Origin: Nitrospirota bacterium
Lineage (GTDB): Bacteria > Nitrospirota > Nitrospiria > Nitrospirales > NS-4
Direction: 5' to 3'
DNA length: 19,955 bases
Assembly: GCA_005877565.1 (NCBI GenBank)
Contig: VBOK01000185.1
Coordinates: 1-19,955 of the forward strand
A program made the translations under genes and the position numbers. The first letter of the stretch is position 1. Each line of letters opens with the position of its first letter. Positions 8,711 through 15,363 of this stretch are shown one piece after another. Below the pieces are notes generated by a model, which was not told the origin of the DNA, ran no database searches, and was given only the letters and a program-made list of their open reading frames with translations.

Positions 8711-9955
8711 ATGCGGGTGATTATCGCAGCCGGCGGCACCGGTGGCCATCTGTACCCGGGGGTAGCGCTGGCACGTGAGTTCGCCCGGCTGGAGCCAGGG
8801 AACGATACGATTTTTGTGGGGACGGATCGGGGGCTGGAGACAAAGGTTGTGCCCAGAGAGGGATTCGAGTTGATCACGATCACGGCGCGGGGGGTGATGG
8901 GCCGGGGTGTGTGGGGGGCCGTGCAGGGTCTCGCCGCGGTGCCGGTCGGCCTGCTCCAGTGCCTGACGATCTGCCGCCAGCGGCGGCCGGATCTGGCGAT
9001 CGGCATTGGCGGATACACCAGCCCGCCGCTGGTGCTGGCAGCGTTCCTACTGGGCATCAAGCGGGCGATCCTAGAGCCGAACGTGCATCCGGGCATGGCC
9101 AATCGTGTGCTCTCGCCGTTTGTGGATCTCATCTTCGTGTCGTTCGCCGCCACGGCCCCTTACTTCGCCCGGGGGAAGACGCGGATTGTGGGCACGCCCA
9201 TTCGCCGGGAGTTTCTCGAAGCGTCCATTCCAGTGGAAGGGGGCCCCGAAACGAGAGGCTTTACGATTTTGGTGCTGGGAGGAAGCCAGGGGGCACGCTC
9301 CATCAATCGAGCCATGATCGCTGCACTGCCGACGTTGGCGGCTGCGCGTCCTCGCCCTCGGGTGATTCATCAAACTGGCGAGCACGATTACGAAGAGGTC
9401 GCTGTGGCTTACAGGAACGCTCGGCTCGAGGCGGAGGTTTCCCCGTTCATCTTTGACGTCCCACGGGCGTTTCGCCAGGCGGATCTGATCGTGAGCCGGT
9501 CGGGCGCGACGACGTTAGCCGAGATCACGGCATGTGGCAAGCCTGCCATCCTGATCCCTTTTCCCCATGCGATCCACGGGCACCAGGAGCGCAATGCGCG
9601 CATCCTGGAGCAAGCCGGGGCTGCGACGGTCATCCTGGATGCCGGGCTCACGGGCGAGGCGCTGGCCGCGGCGATCACGGCCTTGCTCGCGAACCCCGGC
9701 CGGCTGGGCGAGATGGGGCGCTGTAGCAAGGGTCTGGGTCGGGCCGATTCGGCAGAGCGGGTCGTGATGGCCTGCCGAGCATTAGTGGGTGCGGGAGGGG
9801 CGTCTGCGGGGCCCCCTCCCGGTGGAGTGGGTGCGGGAGGGGCGTCTGCGGGGCCCCCTCCCGGTGGAGTGGGTGCGGGAGGGGCGTCTGCGGGGCCCCC
9901 TCCCGGTGGAATGGGTACGGGAGGGGCGCCAGCAGGCGGGGCCCCTTCCCGTTGA
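8711..9955 (+). CDS. murG: UDP-GlcNAc--lipid I N-acetylglucosaminyltransferase MurG with a repeat-derived C-terminal tail
   Basis: A 414-residue GT-B glycosyltransferase that makes lipid II on the inner face of the membrane. Motifs are GGTGGH (8-13), GGYTSPP (100-106), EPNVHPGMAN (122-131), GGSQGA (190-195), SRSGATTLAE (262-271) and the donor-binding HGHQERNA (289-296). The normal family domain ends at about residue 358 (ACRALV), close to the usual length of around 360. The last 56 residues are encoded entirely by four copies of a 42-45 bp element giving VGAGGASAGPPPGG units, so the tail is an add-on of no known function. It is glycine, alanine and proline rich and probably disordered. A GGAG sits only 1 nt before the ATG, so initiation may depend on coupling from ftsW, which ends 9 nt upstream. 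Confidence 0.96.
   Translation: MRVIIAAGGTGGHLYPGVALAREFARLEPGNDTIFVGTDRGLETKVVPREGFELITITARGVMGRGVWGAVQGLAAVPVGLLQCLTICRQRRPDLAIGIGGYTSPPLVLAAFLLGIKRAILEPNVHPGMANRVLSPFVDLIFVSFAATAPYFARGKTRIVGTPIRREFLEASIPVEGGPETRGFTILVLGGSQGARSINRAMIAALPTLAAARPRPRVIHQTGEHDYEEVAVAYRNARLEAEVSPFIFDVPRAFRQADLIVSRSGATTLAEITACGKPAILIPFPHAIHGHQERNARILEQAGAATVILDAGLTGEALAAAITALLANPGRLGEMGRCSKGLGRADSAERVVMACRALVGAGGASAGPPPGGVGAGGASAGPPPGGVGAGGASAGPPPGGMGTGGAPAGGAPSR
9785..9955 (+). repeat. Tandem array of the 42-bp palindromic element at the end of murG
   Basis: Three identical 42-bp units lie at 9785-9826, 9827-9868 and 9869-9910. A degenerate 45-bp unit at 9911-9955 contains the murG stop codon. Each full unit has a perfect 9-bp inverted repeat, CGGGAGGGG and CCCCTCCCG, around a 12-nt loop (unit positions 8-16 and 29-37). 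In the murG frame each unit encodes VGAGGASAGPPPGG. No full unit contains a stop in any of the six frames. There are no unique spacers, so this is not a CRISPR array. Confidence 0.93.
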
Positions 9956-9964
9956 ATGGTGCAG

Positions 9965-10020
9965 AACGTTCAACGTAAAACGGGAAGAGGGGGCCTGCGA
10001 TTAACGAATAACGATTAACG
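9965..10020 (+). repeat. Two short heptamer arrays (AACG core) in the murG-murC gap
   Basis: The 72-nt gap between murG and murC is AT-richer than its surroundings. AACG recurs every 7 nt at 9965, 9972 and 9979 (AACGTTC, AACGTAA, AACGGGA), then again every 7 nt at 10003, 10010 and 10017, seen as GATTAACG at 9999-10006 and 10013-10020. A G-rich stretch separates the two sets. It resembles short tandem heptamer repeats known from some bacterial intergenic regions. No Shine-Dalgarno is visible near the murC ATG. A weak promoter-like pair (TTGAAT 9952-9957, TAAAAC 9976-9981) exists, but I do not rate it. Confidence 0.7.
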
Positions 10021-10027
10021 TGGCACG

Positions 10028-11395
10028 ATGTTCAGGAAGATTCAGCATATCCATTTCGTGGGCATTGGCGGTGCGGGCATGAGCGGCATCGCGGAGGTGC
10101 TCTTGACGCTCGGCTACCACGTGACTGGGTCGGATCTGCACGAATCGGAGTCCGTCCGGCGGATTCGCGCTCTCGGGGGCGCTGTCTTCATCGGCCACGC
10201 CGCCTCAAACATCGGCAACGCACAGGTGGTGGTTGTCTCATCGGCCGTACCGCCGACCAACCCGGAGGTCGTGGCCGCCAAGGCCAAGGTCATCCCGGTC
10301 ATCCCGCGCGCCGAGATGCTGGCCGAGCTGATGCGGCTCAAGTACGGCGTGGCCATCGCGGGCGCGCACGGCAAGACCACAACGACCTCTCTGGTCGCCA
10401 ACGTGCTGGCCGAGGGCGGGCTCGATCCCACGATCGTGATCGGAGGCAAGGTCAACGCGCTCGGCAGCCATGCGCGGATGGGCCGGGGAGATCTGCTGGT
10501 CGCCGAAGCGGACGAGAGCGACGGCTCGTTCATGAAGCTCTCGCCGACCGTGGTGGTCGTGACCAACGTGGATCGGGAACATCTGGATCACTACGGCACG
10601 ATGGAACGCCTCTGCGAGACCTTCCTGGACTTCATCAACAAAATCCCGTTCTACGGTCTGTCAGTCCTCTGCGCCGACGATCCCTATCTTGCCGCGCTGC
10701 TGCCCCGCGTGACCAAACGGTACCAGACGTACGGGTTGACCCCATCGGCCGACTTGGTAGGCACGGACGTGCAGCTCCACATCGGCGTCGCCGAGTTCTC
10801 GGCGCGACTGCGCGGCGAGCCCCTGGGCCGGTTCAAAGTCGCGATGCCGGGTATCCATAACGTCCGGAACGCGCTGGCGGCGATCGCCGTCGGGTTGGAG
10901 CTGGGCGTGACGCTCCCGCACATTGACCAGGCGCTCGCCGGGTTTAAGGGAGTCGAGCGGCGGTTCCAAGTGCTGGGTGAAAAAGGCGGCGTGCTGGTGG
11001 TGGACGACTACGGCCACCATCCGACCGAGATCAAGGCGACTCTCGCCGCAGCAAAGAACGGATGGGGCCGGCGGTTGGTAGTGTTGTTCCAACCGCACCG
11101 GTTCACGCGGACGAAGGACTTGCTCGAGGAATTCCCGGCGGCGTTCAAGCAGGCGGCTCACCTGTTCCTGACCGACATCTACCCGGCCGGGGAGGCGCCG
11201 ATCCCAGGCGTCACCGGCGAACGGCTGGCGGAGGCGATCCGGAGAGTCGGCTCGCCGCCGCTGACCTACGTCCCGCGCAAGGACCAGCTCGTCGAGGCGG
11301 TGCTGCCTGTGCTCAAGCCAGGGGACGTGGTCGTGGCGCTGGGCGCGGGCGACATCGGGCAGATCGGGCGGGCGCTCTTCGAACGATTGGGGTGA
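10028..11395 (+). CDS. murC: UDP-N-acetylmuramate--L-alanine ligase
   Basis: A 455-residue cytoplasmic Mur ligase, the first amino-acid-adding step to UDP-MurNAc. The N-terminal nucleotide-binding motif is HFVGIGGAGMSGIAE (9-23). The P-loop is GAHGKTTTT (112-120). EADESDGSF and TNVDREHLDHYG follow in the central domain, and DDYGHHPTEI is the conserved C-terminal MurC signature. The length is normal. The ATG at 10028 has no clear Shine-Dalgarno and follows the heptamer repeats, so this is the least coupled junction of the front half. The stop is followed after 14 nt by murB. Confidence 0.97.
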   Translation: MFRKIQHIHFVGIGGAGMSGIAEVLLTLGYHVTGSDLHESESVRRIRALGGAVFIGHAASNIGNAQVVVVSSAVPPTNPEVVAAKAKVIPVIPRAEMLAELMRLKYGVAIAGAHGKTTTTSLVANVLAEGGLDPTIVIGGKVNALGSHARMGRGDLLVAEADESDGSFMKLSPTVVVVTNVDREHLDHYGTMERLCETFLDFINKIPFYGLSVLCADDPYLAALLPRVTKRYQTYGLTPSADLVGTDVQLHIGVAEFSARLRGEPLGRFKVAMPGIHNVRNALAAIAVGLELGVTLPHIDQALAGFKGVERRFQVLGEKGGVLVVDDYGHHPTEIKATLAAAKNGWGRRLVVLFQPHRFTRTKDLLEEFPAAFKQAAHLFLTDIYPAGEAPIPGVTGERLAEAIRRVGSPPLTYVPRKDQLVEAVLPVLKPGDVVVALGAGDIGQIGRALFERLG

Positions 11396-11409
11396 GGAGA
11401 AGGATTGGC

Positions 11410-12303
11410 ATGAAAGAAATCCGGTCGGCCCTGTCGGGGGTGCAAGGTGCGGTCCGGTTCCACGAGTCCATGAGCCAGTATACCTCCTTCCGGATCGGGG
11501 GCCCGGCGGACGCGTTGATCGAGCCTGAGGACGAAGAGGCGCTCCGGCTGCTCATGGTGCAGACGCGCAAAGCGAAGGTGCCGGTCTTCGTCATGGGGGG
11601 AACCAATCTCTTGGTCCGGGACGGCGGCATCCGGGGGATTGTGGTACGGCTCACCAAATTCGATCGGATCGAAGAGCAAGAAGGCGGGTTCCTGTACGCG
11701 CAAGGGGGTGTGGGGATGCCGCGGCTGCTCAAGTACGCCCTCCAGCGCAAGCTGGCCGGGCTTGAATTCGCCGCGGGCATTCCCGGAACGCTGGCCGGCG
11801 CCATCGTCATGAACGCCGGGACCCGCTTGGGGGAGATGAAGGACATTGTGCGACGGGTCCGTCTCGTGACGCCGTCCGGGGAGATGCGCGAACTGTCTGC
11901 CGACGAGGTGGGGTTCGAGTACCGCCGCACCTGCCTGCCCGAGGGCATCATTGTGAGCGCGTGGCTCCAACTCCGATGGGATCCCACCGCCCGCAGTGAA
12001 GCGACGGTGAAAGAAGCGTTGCATCGGAGGAAGGCCACGCAGCCGCTCGCGCTCCCGAACGCTGGCTGCGTCTTCAAGAACCCTGGCGGAGAGCCGGCCG
12101 GATGGCTCATCGAAGCGGCTGGCCTGAAGGGGACCCAGGTCGGGGACGCGCAGGTCTCCCCCCTGCATGCCAACTTCATCGTGAACCGTGGCCGTGCCAC
12201 GGCGCGCGACGTGCTGGCGCTGATCCGCAAGGTCGGCCAGACCGTCGAGGAGAAGACGGGCGTGACGCTGCAGCTTGAGGTGAAGATTGTGGGGCGGGCG
12301 TGA
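11410..12303 (+). CDS. murB: UDP-N-acetylenolpyruvoylglucosamine reductase (short, type II-like MurB)
   Basis: A 297-residue FAD- and NADPH-dependent reductase forming UDP-MurNAc. FAD-domain motifs are TSFRIGGPAD (25-34), MGGTNLLVRDGG (62-73) and GLEFAAGIPGTLAGAIVMNAG, which spans 117-137. FEYRRT (169-174) holds the active-site Y/R pair, and PNAGCVFKNP (216-225) the proton-donor position. That position is Cys220 here; E. coli has Ser229. The LQLEVKIVG end supplies the conserved glutamate. It is shorter than the E. coli enzyme, as expected for type II. ATG 11410 is preceded by GAGGAGAAGGA (11394-11404). The stop overlaps the ddl start as GTGA. Confidence 0.95.
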   Translation: MKEIRSALSGVQGAVRFHESMSQYTSFRIGGPADALIEPEDEEALRLLMVQTRKAKVPVFVMGGTNLLVRDGGIRGIVVRLTKFDRIEEQEGGFLYAQGGVGMPRLLKYALQRKLAGLEFAAGIPGTLAGAIVMNAGTRLGEMKDIVRRVRLVTPSGEMRELSADEVGFEYRRTCLPEGIIVSAWLQLRWDPTARSEATVKEALHRRKATQPLALPNAGCVFKNPGGEPAGWLIEAAGLKGTQVGDAQVSPLHANFIVNRGRATARDVLALIRKVGQTVEEKTGVTLQLEVKIVGRA

Positions 12304-13250
12304 AGTTGCTGACCACCAAGCGCATCGCGGTGCTGATGGGAGGACTGTCCGCTGAGCGAGAGATCTCGCTCCGCAGCGGCCGGGCGGTCTGGTCGGCGAT
12401 GATCCGGAAGGGGTATGACGCCATCCCGCTGGAAGTGGACGCGTCCGTGGTCGCGCGCCTCAGGGAAGTCCGGGCGCAGATCGCGTTCATCGCGCTGCAT
12501 GGGCCCGGAGGCGAGGACGGCACGATCCAGGGGATGCTTGAAGTGCTCCGGATGCCCTATACCGGGTCGGGGGTCCAAGCCTGTGCGGTGGCGATGGACA
12601 AGGCGATGACGAAGCGCCTGCTGGAACATGGCGGGCTGCCGGTGCCGCGCGGGTTCGTGCGCACCCTCCGCGAGCGAAGAAGCCCCCTGCCTTCCGGCTA
12701 CAAGTTCCCCCTGGTGATCAAGCCCGCCAACCAGGGCTCGACGTTGGGGATCACTGTCATCCGCAAAACGCGGGCTCTCCGGGCCGCGCTGGACGCGGCG
12801 TTCGCCTACGGCCCGGCGGCGCTGATTGAGGAGTACATCGACGGTCGGGAACTCACGGTCGCGATCTTGAACGACCGTCCGTTGCCGATCGTGGAGATCA
12901 TTCCGAAGAGCGGCTTTTACGATTTCGCGTCCAAGTACACCCCTGGCGCGAGCCATTACCAGGTTCCCGCCAAGCTCTCGAACCGGCTGACCAAGCAGCT
13001 CCAGGGTCTCGCGCTGGACATGCATCGCCGCTTGGGGTGCCGGGGCGCCACCCGCGTGGACTTTCGGCTGGACAAGAGAGGACGGCCGTTCATCCTGGAG
13101 CTGAACACGGTGCCGGGGATGACAGAAATGAGCCTGTTGCCGATGGCGGCGAAGGCCGCTCGTCTGTCGTACGAAGACATGGTGGAGGCGATTCTCACGT
13201 CGGCCCTTCAACGGGAGGCCGAGTGGGCGCCCTCCAGAGGCCGCGCATGA
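12300..13250 (+). CDS. ddl: D-alanine--D-alanine ligase
   Basis: A 316-residue ATP-grasp ligase that makes the D-Ala-D-Ala dipeptide used by MurF. It shows GGLSAEREISLRSG (14-27) with the active-site glutamate, HGPGGEDGTIQG (67-78), AMDKAMTK (98-105), the ATP-grasp lysine segment LVIKPANQGSTLG (138-150), EEYIDGRELTV (177-187), FYDFASKY (206-213) with the K-Y pair linked to D-Ala specificity, and metal-binding ELNTVPGMTEMSL (267-279). The start is GTG, sharing bases with the murB stop. An ATGA overlap joins it to ftsQ. Length is standard and no defect is seen. Confidence 0.96.
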   Translation: MKLLTTKRIAVLMGGLSAEREISLRSGRAVWSAMIRKGYDAIPLEVDASVVARLREVRAQIAFIALHGPGGEDGTIQGMLEVLRMPYTGSGVQACAVAMDKAMTKRLLEHGGLPVPRGFVRTLRERRSPLPSGYKFPLVIKPANQGSTLGITVIRKTRALRAALDAAFAYGPAALIEEYIDGRELTVAILNDRPLPIVEIIPKSGFYDFASKYTPGASHYQVPAKLSNRLTKQLQGLALDMHRRLGCRGATRVDFRLDKRGRPFILELNTVPGMTEMSLLPMAAKAARLSYEDMVEAILTSALQREAEWAPSRGRA

Positions 13251-14071
13251 TCAAGCGGATCCGTCCGAATCGGAGGCGCAACCTCAACACACGGCCCCGG
13301 CACGGGCGGAAGACAGCGCTTGCCAGAGTGTTGGTGGCGCTGACGGTGCTCGTAGCGGGTGCCGGCGCAGGCTGGTACGGTTGGCTGCGTGCGGGACCTG
13401 GTTTGTTGACCTGGGCCGACCGGTTCTTCGTGATTCGGACCGTGGACCTCACGGAGACGCGTCAGGTCTCCCGGGACCAGGTGCTGGCGTTGCTCGATCT
13501 CCCGACGGAGCGGGGGCTGCTCCGGACCGATCCAGCGGCGCTGCAACGGACGTTGGAAACGCATCCGTGGATCAGGCGCGCGGCTGTGAGGCGGGTGTTC
13601 CCCGCTACCCTGGCGGTGGACATACAGGAGCGAGAGCCCGTGGCCATCCTGCGGACCGGCAGAGGGGATTTCCTCGTTGATTACGAGGGAGTCCTGTTGA
13701 TGGCACGCCCGCCGCAGCACGGCGAAACGTTGCCGGTGCTGAAAGGAGTGGATTACGCGGAGGCGGTCCTCCGGGAGCCCTGGACGGCCGAACGCCTGCA
13801 GACCGGGATCGCGCTAGCCGGCCTGCTCGGACAGGCCGTGGGCCGGCCGCCCGTGGTGGACCTCGGCACGCCGGGCGACTTCGTGGCGTATGACGCAGGG
13901 TTCCGCCTTCGGTTCGGCGACGGGCAATTCTGGGACAAGGTAGACCGGTATCGGCAGGTGTCGGATCGGGTCCTCGATCGCTGGGGCGATCGGGAGCGGA
14001 CGGCGCGGGCGCGTAAGGTGGAGGTGGATCTCCGGTTCCGGGACAAGGTCATCGTGCGGGAAGGGAGGTGA
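13247..14071 (+). CDS. ftsQ: Cell division protein FtsQ
   Basis: A 274-residue bitopic membrane protein of the divisome. A very basic cytoplasmic tail (1-22, many R and K) is followed by one membrane segment at about 24-47. The POTRA domain comes next (about 61-130: FFVIRTVDL, then LLRTDPAALQRTLETHPWIRRAAVRRVFP). The rest is the FtsQ/DivIB beta domain (FLVDYEGVLL, LPVLKG, DKVDRYRQV). Order ddl-ftsQ-ftsA is classical. The start ATG overlaps the ddl stop. Sequence conservation is modest, but topology, POTRA pattern and context agree. Confidence 0.92.
   Translation: MIKRIRPNRRRNLNTRPRHGRKTALARVLVALTVLVAGAGAGWYGWLRAGPGLLTWADRFFVIRTVDLTETRQVSRDQVLALLDLPTERGLLRTDPAALQRTLETHPWIRRAAVRRVFPATLAVDIQEREPVAILRTGRGDFLVDYEGVLLMARPPQHGETLPVLKGVDYAEAVLREPWTAERLQTGIALAGLLGQAVGRPPVVDLGTPGDFVAYDAGFRLRFGDGQFWDKVDRYRQVSDRVLDRWGDRERTARARKVEVDLRFRDKVIVREGR
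14061..14071 (+). promoter_or_regulatory. Shine-Dalgarno for ftsA that decides between two GTG starts
   Basis: AAGGGAGGTGA is close to the ideal anti-16S match. It overlaps the GTG at 14068, which therefore cannot easily be the start it serves, and precedes the GTG at 14080 by about 8-11 nt. I therefore favour 14080. It lies in the last codons of ftsQ. Confidence 0.65.
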
Positions 14072-14079
14072 GGCGGGGC

Positions 14080-15315
14080 GTGGCGCGGAAAGACCAGATC
14101 ATCGTGGGCCTGGACATCGGCACCACCAAGACGCGGGCGATCGTGGCGGAAGCCCGCGAGGACGGCAAGGCCCATGTTATCGGGGTCGGGACGAGTCCTT
14201 CCCGAGGACTCCGCAAGGGCATGGTCGTCAACATCGAGAGCACCGTCGAATCCATCCGCCGGGCCGTGGACGAGGCCGAGATGAAATCAGGGACGCAGAT
14301 CAACTCAGTCTACGTCGGCATCGCCGGCAGCCATATCAAAGGACTGAACTCCGAGGCCGCGGTGGCGGTCAAGAACGGCGAGGTGATCCGCAGCGACGTC
14401 ACGCGGGCGGTCAAGGCGGCGCGATCCGCCGCCATCGTCACCCCGGACCATCGGGTGCTGCACGTCCTGCCCCGCGGGTTCATCCTGGACGAGCAGGACG
14501 GGATCCGTGAACCGCTGGGCATGTCGGGCGCGCATCTGAAAGTCAACGTGCACATCATCACGGGGGCCATGACGGCGATCCAGAACCTCGTCAAGAGCGT
14601 GGAGCGCGCGGAGCTCGACGTGATCGGCATCATCCTGCAGCCTCTTGCCTCTAGCGAGGCCGTGCTCACGGACGACGAGCGGGAGTTGGGGGTGGCCATG
14701 GTGGATTTGGGCGGCGGGACCACGGATCTCGCGATCTTCGCCGAAGGCAGTGTGATGCACACCGCCGTCATTCCGGTCGGCGGGTCGCACTTCACCAACG
14801 ACATCGCCATCGGCCTCAAGACGCCGATGCCCGACGCCGAGCGGATCAAGATCCAGTTCGGGTGCGCCATGGCCTCTCTTGTGAAGGACGACGAGATGAT
14901 CGACGTCCCCAGCATGGGCGGGCGGCCGCCGCGCTCGCTCTCGCGACGGGTGCTGGCGGATGTGATCGAGCCGCGTGCGGAGGAGGTTTTTGATCTCATA
15001 GCGCGGGAGATCAAGCGGGCGGGCTACGAGGGCATCGTCGCAGGCGGGGTGGTGCTCACCGGCGGGACGTCGTTGATGGAGGGAATGCCGGATGTTGCGG
15101 AGCGCGTGCTGGACCTCCCCGCGCGGCGAGGGTATCCCTGGGGAGTGGGTGGCATTCGCGAGCAGGTGGACAATCCCGTGTACGCGACCGGCGTCGGCCT
15201 CATTCTCCACGCCCTGCACCATCATGACGATCTGGCTTTGAACGGGCGCCGCAGCCGGCGCGGGCTGTGGCGGACCGTGGAGAACGTCACAGGGTGGTTC
15301 CGGGAGTTCTTTTGA
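14080..15315 (+). CDS. ftsA: Cell division protein FtsA (actin-like FtsZ membrane anchor)
   Basis: A 411-residue actin-fold ATPase that tethers FtsZ to the membrane. From the GTG at 14080 the protein begins MARKDQIIVGLDIGTTKT, with the phosphate-1 loop at 12-18. The FtsA-specific 1C domain occupies about 84-160. The phosphate-2 motif VDLGGGTTDLAIF is at 208-220, and GGVVLTGGTSLMEG is the adenosine motif. The C-terminus VENVTGWFREFF is an amphipathic helix, the membrane-targeting sequence. A start at GTG 14068, overlapping the ftsQ stop, would add four residues (MRRG). The next gene, ftsZ, begins 48 nt after the stop. Confidence 0.96.
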   Translation: MARKDQIIVGLDIGTTKTRAIVAEAREDGKAHVIGVGTSPSRGLRKGMVVNIESTVESIRRAVDEAEMKSGTQINSVYVGIAGSHIKGLNSEAAVAVKNGEVIRSDVTRAVKAARSAAIVTPDHRVLHVLPRGFILDEQDGIREPLGMSGAHLKVNVHIITGAMTAIQNLVKSVERAELDVIGIILQPLASSEAVLTDDERELGVAMVDLGGGTTDLAIFAEGSVMHTAVIPVGGSHFTNDIAIGLKTPMPDAERIKIQFGCAMASLVKDDEMIDVPSMGGRPPRSLSRRVLADVIEPRAEEVFDLIAREIKRAGYEGIVAGGVVLTGGTSLMEGMPDVAERVLDLPARRGYPWGVGGIREQVDNPVYATGVGLILHALHHHDDLALNGRRSRRGLWRTVENVTGWFREFF

Positions 15316-15363
15316 GGTACGGGGGGGCGCAGGGTCCCCTCCTGCTACGAAGGGAGGAATCGC
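15316..15363 (+). promoter_or_regulatory. ftsA-ftsZ gap: G-run/C-run inverted repeat and strong ftsZ ribosome binding site
   Basis: This 48-nt gap starts with GGTACGGGGGGGCGCAGG, then GTCCCCTCC, which can fold into a G-C hairpin. It looks faintly like the fourth, degenerate element of the murG array (GGTACGGGAGGGGCG...CCCC). AGGGAGGA at 15351-15358 is a strong Shine-Dalgarno 5 nt before the ftsZ ATG. FtsZ needs high translation, and this is one of the few spaced, strong sites in the cluster. Confidence 0.6.

Noticed and set aside
9785..9955. CRISPR-like array.
   Set aside because: Units are directly joined without unique spacers, are coding in frame with murG, and no cas genes are near.
9789..10004. 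A separate small gene encoding REGRLRGPLPVEW repeats.
   Set aside because: It is just another frame of the tandem element inside murG, with no ribosome binding site or family match.
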